Below, piece by piece: positions 1 to 8,095 of a DNA stretch of 64,000 nucleotides; position 1 is the first letter of the stretch, and the number at the start of each line of letters is the position of its first letter. The DNA is taken from the NCBI GenBank assembly GCA_002328495.1, contig DCUJ01000012.1:124001-188000 (forward strand). Reading direction: 5' to 3'. Origin of the DNA: Sulfurospirillum sp. UBA2217 (GTDB lineage Bacteria; Campylobacterota; Campylobacteria; Campylobacterales; Sulfurospirillaceae). A model generated the notes under the pieces. That model saw nothing but the letters and a program-made list of their open reading frames with translations. It searched no databases and was not told where the DNA came from. The position numbers were made by a program, and so were the translations under genes.

Positions 1-208
1 CGTACGGTCCTATCCAATCTTCACTCAGCGTTTGCATGGCTTTTGTGTCGCTAAGCATTGCATCGCCTACGCGACGTTTAGAAAAGGCATTGACGATGTG
101 TACCAATGTTTTGGACTCTAAATCGTGCATCACCACTTCCACATTGGGGTAAAACAGCTTGCCAATAGCATCGCACAAGGCGACATAGGGTTTGAGTTCT
201 TTTTTCAT
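1..208 (-). CDS. YheO-type PAS-domain transcriptional regulator (5' part only)
   Basis: The gene starts with ATG at 208 and runs off the left edge, leaving 69 codons. The visible N-terminus contains L-F-Y-P-N-V-E-V-V-M-H-D-L and then A-F-S-K-R-R-V-G-D, the hallmark of the PAS_6 domain of the YheO family; these proteins carry a C-terminal helix-turn-helix, which is outside the window. The ligand is not known for the family. It is divergent from the dehydrogenase gene at 297, with under 90 bp between the two starts, so it may control that gene (inference). Confidence 0.8.
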   Translation of the reverse strand, partial: MKKELKPYVALCDAIGKLFYPNVEVVMHDLESKTLVHIVNAFSKRRVGDAMLSDTKAMQTLSEDWIGPY

Positions 209-296
209 GGTTTTATCATAACAAAGTTTTCATAGAAATACAATACTTTACAATTAGTCTATTTTAGACTATAATTCCATAAAAAAGGAGTAAGTC

Positions 297-1145
297 ATGG
301 CAATAGGTTTTATAGGATTAGGCAATTTAGGAAGTGCTATCGCAAAACGACTGCACAGTGTGGGCGAAGATGTCATTGTTTGGAACCGTACAGAAGCAAA
401 AATTATACACCTTGGATTTCCTTATGCCTCATCACCCAAAGCGCTGATTGAAAAGTGCGACACCGTGATGATGTGTTTGTTTGACTCAGAAGGCGTACGC
501 AATGTTTTAACGATGGAAGAAGGTCTTTTACGTGCGGATTTAAAAGGAAAAACCATCATTGATCTTAGCACCAACCACTTTGATGATGTGGTTGAGTTTC
601 ATGCCATGGTCGAAGCCAAAGGTGGGGCGTATCTTGAAGCTCCCGTACTTGGAAGCGTAGTCCCTGCGAGTAAAGGCGAACTCACGGTTGTGTGCGCTGG
701 CAAAGAGGAAGTTTTTCTTACATGTAAGCCTCTTTTGGAAAAGATAGGCCAAACTCTTTTCAATCTCAAAAACCCCGGTATGGCATGCAAAATGAAGCTG
801 ATCAATAACCTCTGTCTTGGCTCTTTTATGGCCACCATCGCAGAATGTACTGCCCTTGGAGAGGCGTGTGGCATCGATAAAGCAGAATTACTAGACATTT
901 TAGGTGCGGGTGGTGGAAAGTCATTGGTACTTGCCGCCAAAACCCAAAAGCTTATCAACAAAGATTTTTCTCCTCATTTTAGCAACGCCGCTATTAACAA
1001 AGACTTGCACTGCTTGCAAGACTTGGCGTACAGCATGAATCGTCCATTGTATACCGCAAGTGTGGTAAAAGAGCTTTACTCTAAGATGAAAGAAATGGGA
1101 AAAGGTGAAGAGGACTTTTGTTCGATTTATCAACTCTTTAAATAA
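297..1145 (+). CDS. NAD(P)-dependent beta-hydroxyacid dehydrogenase family protein
   Basis: 282 aa, a normal length for the 3-hydroxyisobutyrate dehydrogenase / glyoxylate-succinic semialdehyde reductase family, cytosolic. The Rossmann motif G-L-G-N-L-G is at residues 7-12. The substrate loop A-P-V-L-G-S lies near 115-120, and the catalytic-type K167 with N171 sits in K-L-I-N-N. An AAGGAG ribosome site precedes the ATG. A TTACATGTAA palindrome lies inside the gene at 718-727 and encodes L-T-C-K. The exact substrate cannot be told from sequence. A diverged copy of the last 25 codons is found at 3655-3744, so a paralogue once existed nearby. The gene ends at a hairpin shared with the convergent Amt gene. 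Confidence 0.88.
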   Translation: MAIGFIGLGNLGSAIAKRLHSVGEDVIVWNRTEAKIIHLGFPYASSPKALIEKCDTVMMCLFDSEGVRNVLTMEEGLLRADLKGKTIIDLSTNHFDDVVEFHAMVEAKGGAYLEAPVLGSVVPASKGELTVVCAGKEEVFLTCKPLLEKIGQTLFNLKNPGMACKMKLINNLCLGSFMATIAECTALGEACGIDKAELLDILGAGGGKSLVLAAKTQKLINKDFSPHFSNAAINKDLHCLQDLAYSMNRPLYTASVVKELYSKMKEMGKGEEDFCSIYQLFK

Positions 1146-1154
1146 ATTCTGCCT

Positions 1155-1184
1155 CAAGAGAGCTTTACATGTAAAGTTCTCTTG
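1155..1184. terminator. Bidirectional terminator-like palindrome centred on TTTACATGTAAA
   Basis: A 30-bp inverted repeat with arms C-A-A-G-A-G-A and T-C-T-C-T-T-G around CTTTACATGTAAAG. The single arm mismatch would be a G-U pair in RNA. It lies between two convergent stop codons (1145 and 1222), so it probably ends both transcripts. Confidence 0.6.
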
Positions 1185-1221
1185 CAAAAGTCATTTTCAA
1201 GTAGATTAAAGAACTTATCTC

Positions 1222-3048
1222 TTACCACAAGCACACTCTATTTCGACCAAGGTTTTTAGCTTCATACAGGGCTTTATCGGCTTTTTCAAAAAGTTCATCA
1301 AAAGATATTGAACTATCTTTGGGTAAGCTAACACCTATAGAGACGGTGATTTTTCCTACATGTGAAAAAGAGTGTTTTTCTATAATATGACGAAGTTTTT
1401 CTGCAGCTGACTGAGCAAAGTTCGGGTTATTTGTATGAATAATCAAGAGAAATTCTTCTCCTCCCCATCTGGCAAAATGGTCATTATTTCGTATGTGTAA
1501 ACATATAAGACGTGTTAGTTCTTGTAGAACACTATCACCAACGTTATGACCATACGTATCATTAATCTTTTTAAAAAAATCAATATCGATAATGGCGCAC
1601 GCCATAGTATTTGAAAATGGATTTTTCCCTTTTATTTTTTCAAGAAGCGATCTTCTATTCATGATTTTTGTAAGCGGGTCTAATTGCGATATTATTTTTA
1701 AGTCTTTATTGATTTCATCAAGCTCAATCTGTTTGTTGTTTAATATGCTCAATAAATAGTTAAAAAAGTGAACAACAATGCCAACTTCTGTATCTTTTTC
1801 TTCATGTATTTTTGTTCGCAAGTCTCCTGTTTTCATAATTTTAATAATACTCTCCACGGTGTCAACCCAAGGAAGTTTTGCTCCATGTTCACTCACGTTT
1901 AAGCCTATGACTTCATTCTTTTTAGAAACACGTAGCATATCCATCTTATAGAGTAACAAAAAAAGAGCAATACCGCATAAAGTAGCAAATATAAAAGCTG
2001 CTAAAATACCCGCCACTTGTATCAAAATAAACTCATATCTCAACATTTCTGAAGGCAAAGGAGCAAAGATACCAACACACAATGTTCCCCAAGCACCTGT
2101 AAATCCATGAATAGCCACTACGCTTAAAGGGTCATCAACTTTAAATTTATTTAAAAGAAGTTGATCTGTTAAGTGCATTATAAACGCAGATGAAAATCCT
2201 ATAAAAGCAGACTGAAGTGTATTGTATTGATCACATCCGGCGGTTACACCAACAAGACCTGCTATGATTCCAAAGCTAAAGATTTCTACACCTACTTTTT
2301 TTGTAAAAAATAGAGAAATCATCCATCCACCTAGTCCACCAAAAACAGCGGATAAAAGTGTATTTAGTAAAATAGATGCTATTTTAACATCAAAATAAAG
2401 TAGGCTTCCTGCATTAAAACCAAACCAAGCAAATACCAGTATAAAAGCACCAAAAACAATCAAATTATGGTTGCTTGGCACAAAATAATTAACTTTTTTA
2501 CGTCTAAATCTCCCAAGTCTAGGGCCTAAAATTAAAGCGCCACTCAGCCCAATCCAGCCACCAATAGAATGCACCACAGAAGAGCCAGCAAAATCATGAA
2601 ATCCTAATTCTTTTAGCCAGCCTCCATCAGCCCAAGCCCAGTGACCAAATATAGGATAAATAAGCGCTGTCACTACAATAGAAGTAATGATATACGCATT
2701 AAATTTCATTCTTTCTGCCACAGCACCAGAAACTATTGTGACAGATGTGGCAGCAAACATAGCTTGAAAAATAAAAAAGGCATTTTGATAAAGGTCATCC
2801 CCTAAAATAAAAAAAGAACTCCATCCAATAAGAGAAGAAACGTCTGTTCCAAACATCAATCCAAAACCAATTGCCCAGAAAAATATAATACCAAATATCG
2901 TGTCGATTAAATTTTTCATTGCGACATTGATTGTATTTTTTGATCGAACAGTCCCCGTTTCAACCAAAGCAAAACCAAACTGCATCATAAAAATCAAAAA
3001 AGAACAAAAAACAATCCACAAAATATCAATATCGTTAAAATGTGTCAT
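1222..3048 (-). CDS. Ammonium transporter (Amt) fused to a GGDEF diguanylate cyclase
   Basis: 608 aa, about 200 longer than a normal Amt. Residues about 1-395 are a multi-pass Amt channel with the Amt signature around D-F-A-G-S-S-V-V-H-S and a second pore-type histidine in A-I-H-G-F-T-G-A-W-G. After a linker of about 50 residues comes a GGDEF domain (about 445-608) with an active-type G-G-E-E-F at 529-533 and an intact R-x-x-D inhibitory site at 520-523. The likely role is sensing or transporting ammonium at the membrane and making c-di-GMP in the cytosol. A GGAGG site precedes the ATG. No GlnK/PII gene is adjacent, which is usual for plain amtB. In this nitrogen-fixing context it could link ammonium status to behaviour (inference). 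Confidence 0.93.
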   Translation of the reverse strand: MTHFNDIDILWIVFCSFLIFMMQFGFALVETGTVRSKNTINVAMKNLIDTIFGIIFFWAIGFGLMFGTDVSSLIGWSSFFILGDDLYQNAFFIFQAMFAATSVTIVSGAVAERMKFNAYIITSIVVTALIYPIFGHWAWADGGWLKELGFHDFAGSSVVHSIGGWIGLSGALILGPRLGRFRRKKVNYFVPSNHNLIVFGAFILVFAWFGFNAGSLLYFDVKIASILLNTLLSAVFGGLGGWMISLFFTKKVGVEIFSFGIIAGLVGVTAGCDQYNTLQSAFIGFSSAFIMHLTDQLLLNKFKVDDPLSVVAIHGFTGAWGTLCVGIFAPLPSEMLRYEFILIQVAGILAAFIFATLCGIALFLLLYKMDMLRVSKKNEVIGLNVSEHGAKLPWVDTVESIIKIMKTGDLRTKIHEEKDTEVGIVVHFFNYLLSILNNKQIELDEINKDLKIISQLDPLTKIMNRRSLLEKIKGKNPFSNTMACAIIDIDFFKKINDTYGHNVGDSVLQELTRLICLHIRNNDHFARWGGEEFLLIIHTNNPNFAQSAAEKLRHIIEKHSFSHVGKITVSIGVSLPKDSSISFDELFEKADKALYEAKNLGRNRVCLW

Positions 3049-3303
3049 GTTCCCTCCATAATATGGATGTTATCATAAGTTTTAGGCTAAAAAAACAGTT
3101 TTTATGTATGAATTTTAATCACTATTCAGGAATAAATTTTACATGTAAAGGATATCAACAAGCTTAGTTGTAAAGCAGATTTGGCTATGATTTTCTTACT
3201 ATTTGAAGGTTTTCGGTATCTTTAGAGTCACTGACTTAGCTACTCTAAAAACCACCCAAGACATAAAAGCCAAGCGCATTCGTTACTATTACAAGGAGTG
3301 ATT

Positions 3304-3567
3304 ATGAATAAGCCTATTATTGGTGGGATTTTACCCGCAAAATTAGAAACTGTTGTTGGGCAAAAATATTTTTACTGTACCTGTGGGCATTCAAAAGATG
3401 GCGCACTGTGTGATGGTTCACACAAAGGAACAGGACTCTCACCTATGCCATTTACGGCACTACGAGAACGTACGGTTATGTGTACATGCAAACGCACCAA
3501 AGAAGCACCTTACTGCAGTGGCGCACACAGAGGTTTAACAGAAGATGATATAGGAAAACCTGCCTAA
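3304..3567 (+). CDS. CDGSH-type iron-sulfur protein with two CDGSH motifs
   Basis: 87 aa. Two 2Fe-2S binding motifs are visible: C-T-C-G-H-S-K-D-G-A-L-C-D-G-S-H and C-T-C-K-R-T-K-E-A-P-Y-C-S-G-A-H, each giving the 3-Cys/1-His set of the mitoNEET family. Tandem CDGSH proteins of this size are common in bacteria; electron or cluster transfer is assumed, and the physiological partner is unknown. I chose ATG at 3304 because AAGGAG (3293-3298) is spaced 5 nt from it; a GTG at 3298 overlaps that site. The 250 bp upstream contain one TTACATGTAA site and an 8-bp stem around 3221-3250 but no gene. Confidence 0.9.
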   Translation: MNKPIIGGILPAKLETVVGQKYFYCTCGHSKDGALCDGSHKGTGLSPMPFTALRERTVMCTCKRTKEAPYCSGAHRGLTEDDIGKPA

Positions 3568-3654
3568 ACATTTTAACCCATGTAATAGTGGCAAGAATTA
3601 GTGCATGATTTTTAACTCTTGAGCGTACGTTAGAAAAATAGCAAAGGCAAAATA

Positions 3655-3744
3655 ATGGAATCATTAAAAGAGCTTTACTCTAAGATGAAAGAATTAGGAA
3701 AAGATGAAGAAGATTTTTGTTCAATTTATCAGTTGTTTAAATAA
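3655..3744 (+). pseudogene. 3' remnant of a beta-hydroxyacid dehydrogenase paralogue
   Basis: An open stretch of 29 codons ending in TAA that matches the last 25 codons of the gene at 297-1145 nearly residue for residue (K-E-L-Y-S-K-M-K-E ... I-Y-Q-L-F-K). The DNA also matches but with scattered third-position changes, so it is an old duplicate rather than a recent copy. No homology is evident upstream, where the CDGSH gene sits. The rest of the paralogue has been lost or replaced. It is unlikely to be expressed as a functional protein. Confidence 0.75.
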
Positions 3745-3804
3745 TACCATCACAATTTACTTTGTCATGTTATAATCTTTACATGTAACATCAAAGGACA
3801 GTGA

Positions 3805-4782
3805 ATGGGATTGTTTATAGCGGGAATCGTAGTAGGATTTGCGTTGCTCACATGGAGTGCCAATAAATTTGTCGAAGGGGCTAGTGCTACGGCAAAGCAC
3901 TTAGGTATGCCAACATTACTCATTGGAATCATCATCGTGGGTTTTGGCACCAGTGCCCCTGAGATGGTGGTTTCCGCCATGGCAGCGATGGAAGGAAATC
4001 CCTCGATTGCTTTGGGCAATGCACTAGGCTCCAATATTGTCAATATCGGCTTAATCCTCGCTCTTACTGCAGTTATTTCTCCCATTTCCGTCCAATCTCG
4101 TATTGTTAGAAAAGAGTTTCCACTTCTCATTGCTATCGTTCTTCTTTTTGGGGGAATGCTTGCCAATTTACACCTAAGTCTTGCTGAGGGAATTGTATTG
4201 CTTTTGGGCTTTTTTAGCTTAATCGCTTGGTCAATCTACACCGCGAAACACACCCGTGATAAGGCCTTGCGTGAAGAGATTGTAGAAGAACTTTCCTCCA
4301 CACACATGCCTTTTAAACCTGCTATTTTTTGGCTCATTGTAGGACTTGTTCTCTTGGTTCTTAGTTCACGCATCATCGTTTGGGGCTCCGTTGGTGTTGC
4401 CACACTTTTGGGTGTGAGTGACCTTATCATCGGACTTACCATCATCGCACTGGGCACATCACTTCCAGAACTCGCCGCGTCCATCATTGCCGCTCGTAAA
4501 AATGAACACGATTTGGCATTGGGAAATATCATCGGCTCCAATATGTTTAACATCCTAGCCGTCGTTGGAATCGCGCTGTGTATTGATCCTGTTGCTAATG
4601 TTTCCCCTGAAATACTCTATCGCGATTGGACAGTGATGGGGGTTATGACACTCTTGTTGCTTATCATGGTGTACGCACCCAAAGGAGAAGAAGGCGTTCT
4701 TTCACGCACCAATGGCGCACTTTTAATGGTTATCTACACTGTTTATACGATTTATCTGGGGTGGATAGCATTGAGTGCTTAG
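3805..4782 (+). CDS. Calcium/sodium antiporter, CaCA family (YrbG-like)
   Basis: 325 aa inner-membrane protein with about ten hydrophobic segments. The two alpha repeats that form the ion path are clear: residues 47-83 (G-F-G-T-S-A-P-E ... L-G-N-A-L-G-S-N) and 215-250 (A-L-G-T-S-L-P-E ... L-G-N-I-I-G-S-N). The acidic residues in each G-T-S-x-P-E motif are the known cation ligands of the family. AAGGA precedes the ATG. A TTACATGTAA site lies at 3779-3788, just before the ribosome site. Which cations are exchanged in this organism cannot be read from sequence. Confidence 0.9.
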   Translation: MGLFIAGIVVGFALLTWSANKFVEGASATAKHLGMPTLLIGIIIVGFGTSAPEMVVSAMAAMEGNPSIALGNALGSNIVNIGLILALTAVISPISVQSRIVRKEFPLLIAIVLLFGGMLANLHLSLAEGIVLLLGFFSLIAWSIYTAKHTRDKALREEIVEELSSTHMPFKPAIFWLIVGLVLLVLSSRIIVWGSVGVATLLGVSDLIIGLTIIALGTSLPELAASIIAARKNEHDLALGNIIGSNMFNILAVVGIALCIDPVANVSPEILYRDWTVMGVMTLLLLIMVYAPKGEEGVLSRTNGALLMVIYTVYTIYLGWIALSA

Positions 4783-4815
4783 TGATATTGTATGTTTAAA
4801 TACTCAACGATAATA

Positions 4816-5319
4816 CTACGATTTTGATTTTTCGTTGAGCTTTTTTTGCATGGAGTTTCTCTCTTTACGAACAGAGCGAATCCAAAGCCAATCTACGATG
4901 TAGTAAACTAACGGGGAGAGGGTGAGGATGTAAAAAAGAGTTCCCGCGTACAGAGGAATAAAAATATCTGAAAAATGATTTTCAAACCATTCAAGACTGA
5001 GTTCCACCACGAGTGTGTCCATCCCAAGCAGATAAACCCCCGTCATGTACTCGGCATAATACATAAATGGCATGGTCAGAGGATTGCTCAGCCACACCAT
5101 CAAAAGAGCGATGGGAACGTTGAATTTGAAGAAAAATATCATCCCAAGAACTAAAAACATTTGAAACGGCATAGGAATCAAACCGATGGCTATGCCTATC
5201 AAAAGTGCGCGTGTAACCATTTTTCGATTGACAAAAAGATACTCTTTTGGGATATTGTATTTTTCAATAAAATGGTCAAACTTACTGGAAGTTGCATTTT
5301 TTTTAAAGAGTTTTTTCAC
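4816..5319 (-). CDS. DUF2062 family membrane protein
   Basis: 167 aa with a basic N-terminus and at least three hydrophobic segments (about 36-58, 62-80 and 118-142). The pattern R-A-L-L-I-G-I-A-I-G-L-I-P-M-P-F-Q and W-L-S-N-P-L-T-M-P is typical of DUF2062, a family of unknown function. It converges with the antiporter gene (stops 33 nt apart) and starts close to the mobile-type repeat at 5367-5513. Confidence 0.8.
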   Translation of the reverse strand: MKKLFKKNATSSKFDHFIEKYNIPKEYLFVNRKMVTRALLIGIAIGLIPMPFQMFLVLGMIFFFKFNVPIALLMVWLSNPLTMPFMYYAEYMTGVYLLGMDTLVVELSLEWFENHFSDIFIPLYAGTLFYILTLSPLVYYIVDWLWIRSVRKERNSMQKKLNEKSKS

Positions 5320-5366
5320 ACGAGCTCACTTCTTTTTTAGTGGGGAAAGTTTACCATCTTTTTTAA

Positions 5367-5513
5367 TAGACTTCTTGCAAAACTACAAGAAGTCTGAACA
5401 CGTTTCTGAAGCAAAGCTCCAGAAACTACGTTAACACTGGGTTCTCTCTAGCAGAGTGCCCACGCACCTTTGGTGCTTTTACTGCTTACAAAATAAGTTT
5501 TGCAAGCAGTCTA
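5367..5513. mobile_element. MITE-like element with 18-bp terminal inverted repeats
   Basis: A non-coding 147-bp unit bounded by TAGACTTCTTGCAAAACT (5367-5384) and its inverted partner at 5496-5513 with one mismatch. The interior (about 5395-5476) is the reverse complement of the 81-bp hairpin repeat at 9970-10050. The left end can also fold on itself (5368-5377 with 5386-5395). It carries no ORF, so any movement would need a transposase encoded elsewhere; none is in the window. Target duplication is unclear (flanks read AATAG-like on both sides). Confidence 0.65.
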
Positions 5514-5603
5514 ATAGAGTTTATCTCTTGTTTTATATTAAAAGTGTAAAAAGATTATAATGGCGTAAAGAGTCGTTTTACATGTAAAGCGTGAAGGAGT
5601 GTT

Positions 5604-6488
5604 ATGAAAATCGTCCTGCTTGATACCGAAACCACAGGTATGTTTGAAAAAGACCGCATATGCCAACTAAGCTACCTTGTCTTAGATGAAGAATGTGAGG
5701 TAGAAGAGGTGCACAATGAGCTTTGCACGCCTCCCCTTCCCATCTCGTACGAAGCGATGGCGATTCACCACATCACCCCTGAGAGGCTTGAGGGAAAGCT
5801 ATCTTGCGTGCAAACCAAAGCCTACAAACGACTTTTGGAACTCAACACTCCTCACAATTTGCTTGTGATTCAAAATGCTGCGTTTGACCTCTCGATGCTT
5901 TCAAAAGAGGGCTTTACCAACGAGATGAATCTCATCGATACGTTTCGCATCTTAAGGGCGTATTATCCTAGCGAAGGCTCTTTTAGTTTGCAGTTTAAAC
6001 GCTACCAATGGGGACTGTACAAACACGAACACACCTTAGCAAAAAAATTGGGCATCACCATCCAAGCTCACGACGCACTTGGCGATGTCATCGTGCTAAA
6101 ACACCTCTTTGAACGACTTTGCGAAGAACACTCCATCCCTCATATGGTCGTTGTTTGCTCCGAGCCTATGGTGTTGACGCACATCCCTTATGGCAAACAT
6201 AAAGGCAAAAAATTTCTTGATGTGGCACGCACAGATCGCCAAGACCTCCACGCGATGCTTAGCTCCAACGGCGTGGATGAAGATGTCAAAGCCTCCATCC
6301 TCCACGCCCTCGAAGCCACACGTGACCAAGCCATCATCACCATAGGCTTTGGAAAATACGCAGGCAAAACCCCACTTGAAGTCTTAGCAATCGACAGAAA
6401 CTATTTGCTATGGATGGTCAATAAAATGGACAATCTAAATGCCGAGCTGAAAGAGACAGTAGAGAAGGTACTTGTTTCGTATCCGTGA
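5604..6488 (+). CDS. ExoX-like 3'-5' exonuclease with two C-terminal ExoX-type repeats
   Basis: 294 aa. An N-terminal DEDDh exonuclease domain is seen: D7-T-E9 (Exo I), D95 in N-A-A-F-D (Exo II) and H156-D-A-L-G-D161 (Exo III). It is followed by two copies of a short C-terminal module found in exodeoxyribonuclease X relatives, at about 194-222 (P-Y-G-K-H-K-G-K) and 248-280 (G-F-G-K-Y-A-G-K). Single-strand DNA trimming in repair is the expected role; it is not a full DNA polymerase III epsilon. GGAG precedes the ATG, and a TTACATGTAA site lies at 5578-5587. It converges with nifK. Confidence 0.87.
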   Translation: MKIVLLDTETTGMFEKDRICQLSYLVLDEECEVEEVHNELCTPPLPISYEAMAIHHITPERLEGKLSCVQTKAYKRLLELNTPHNLLVIQNAAFDLSMLSKEGFTNEMNLIDTFRILRAYYPSEGSFSLQFKRYQWGLYKHEHTLAKKLGITIQAHDALGDVIVLKHLFERLCEEHSIPHMVVVCSEPMVLTHIPYGKHKGKKFLDVARTDRQDLHAMLSSNGVDEDVKASILHALEATRDQAIITIGFGKYAGKTPLEVLAIDRNYLLWMVNKMDNLNAELKETVEKVLVSYP

Positions 6489-6505
6489 GTTTTTACATGT
6501 AAAGT

Positions 6506-6527
6506 GTTGAGAGCCGAAGCTCTCAAC
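6506..6527. terminator. Hairpin between convergent exoX-like and nifK genes
   Basis: A perfect 9-bp stem, GTTGAGAGC / GCTCTCAAC, closes a CGAA tetraloop. It lies 5 bp past the nifK stop and 18 bp past the nuclease stop. Neither strand has a long T tract, so it may stabilise the nifHDK mRNA end as much as terminate. Confidence 0.55.
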
Positions 6528-6531
6528 GTTG

Positions 6532-8085
6532 TTATCGTACGCAGTCGAAGAAAAAGTCGGTTTTAGCGATATCCTTGGTCTCTTCATCCAATGCGTCAAG
6601 CACGGCATTGGTAATCCACGTAAGAAGGTTTAATCCACCCTCATAGCCGCTGATAGAGTAGCGGTGTAAGTGGTGTCTATCAAAAATTGGAAAACCAATA
6701 CGGATGAGTGGTATCTTGGTATCTCGGTACAACTCTTTTCCATACACGTTACCAATCATAAAGTCTACTGGCTCTGTAAAGAGCAAACTTCGTAAATGCC
6801 ACAAGTCTTTTCCAGCCCAGATATTGCACTCTTCTTTGAAGGTACATTTTTCCAAGATGTCTTTCATCTCTTTTTCCCAATGCTTTCGTGGAGCATTGTT
6901 ACAAAGGATGTGTGTAGGTACAGCGCCCATTTCAACCAAGAAAGAAACAACACCTAACAAGAAATCAGGATCGCCCCAGATGGCAAACTTTTTACCGTGC
7001 ATATACGGGTAGCTGTCTTGCATCGCATCGACCAACTGTCCACGTAAAAGGGTTAGCTCTTTAGGTACTGGCTTGCCAGTGAGTTCGCTTAGTTTCATCA
7101 CAAACGCATCGGTTCCGCCAAGGCCGATAGGGTTACATGTAGCGTAATTTTGCTTCCAGCTTCCCTTGATCATTTTAGCTGTGGCAACGGTTGAGTATTT
7201 TTGTAAAGAAATCGTCGTTCCTGCGGTGCTGGCTTTTTTAGCCACTTCGATGGGTGTACCACCCGCATAGAGTTTGTACTCACCTGCTGGTGTGTTCCAC
7301 TGCTCTTCGTGATCGCCTAGCATAACGATTTTGTCGCTAAACATCGCCGCCATTTTTTTCACTTCTTTTAAGCTTCCAAGGTAAGGCTCAAAACCAGGAA
7401 TGATGTTGATGCGCTCGCTATCTTTAACCACTTCAACACCCTCTTCAACAGGGTTGAGTTCTTGTAAGATGGCGTTCATCATATTGTCATAACCTGTGAT
7501 GTGACTACCCACAAACGAAGGGGTGTGTGCCGCTGGAATTGGGGTACCATCAAGTTCACCTTCCGCTTCAGCACGTGCACCAAGAACGAAGGCATTGAGG
7601 TCATCACCGATAACTTCTGCCATACATGTGGTAGAAACCGCAATCATATCGGGCTTGTAAAGCGCTTTACAGTTTCTTAAGCCCTCTTTCATATTAGCTA
7701 GTCCACCAAAAACCGCTGCACTCTCACTCATACTATCGGACACACACGGAGTTGGCTCTTTAAAGTGACGGGTAAAATAGCTTCTAAAGTATGCCACACA
7801 ACCGTGACTTCCATGAACATAAGGCATGGTGTTTTCAAAACCAAGAGCTGCCATAACCGCACCTAAGGGCTGGCATGCTTTGGCTGGGTTGATCGTGATG
7901 TGTTCACGAGCTAAGTTTTTTTCACGGTATTCCCATGTGGTGGTCCAATTCGCTACTTCAACCACTTTAGCTGGATTGACCGCGCCAGCGTGTCCTTCAA
8001 AAGGAATCTTGTTTTTAAAAACTTCTTGGTATTCTGGTTTCAAAAAGAGCTTCTGCCCGTTTACGATGTTTTCTACGTCTTGCAT
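6532..8085 (-). CDS. nifK: Nitrogenase molybdenum-iron protein beta chain
   Basis: 517 aa, normal for NifK. With NifD it forms the alpha2-beta2 MoFe protein that reduces N2 and shares the P-cluster. Family blocks are clear: N-P-A-K-A-C-Q-P-L-G-A, H-G-S-H-G-C-V-A-Y-F-R and S-T-T-C-M-A-E-V-I-G-D-D-L, which hold the P-cluster cysteines. The N-terminal segment (K-P-E-Y-Q-E-V-F) is of the usual NifK type. It lies 10 bp downstream of nifD in the same operon and has its own GGAG site. It contains no TTACATGTAA site. Confidence 0.98.
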   Translation of the reverse strand: MQDVENIVNGQKLFLKPEYQEVFKNKIPFEGHAGAVNPAKVVEVANWTTTWEYREKNLAREHITINPAKACQPLGAVMAALGFENTMPYVHGSHGCVAYFRSYFTRHFKEPTPCVSDSMSESAAVFGGLANMKEGLRNCKALYKPDMIAVSTTCMAEVIGDDLNAFVLGARAEAEGELDGTPIPAAHTPSFVGSHITGYDNMMNAILQELNPVEEGVEVVKDSERINIIPGFEPYLGSLKEVKKMAAMFSDKIVMLGDHEEQWNTPAGEYKLYAGGTPIEVAKKASTAGTTISLQKYSTVATAKMIKGSWKQNYATCNPIGLGGTDAFVMKLSELTGKPVPKELTLLRGQLVDAMQDSYPYMHGKKFAIWGDPDFLLGVVSFLVEMGAVPTHILCNNAPRKHWEKEMKDILEKCTFKEECNIWAGKDLWHLRSLLFTEPVDFMIGNVYGKELYRDTKIPLIRIGFPIFDRHHLHRYSISGYEGGLNLLTWITNAVLDALDEETKDIAKTDFFFDCVR

Positions 8086-8095
8086 TTTGCTCTCC

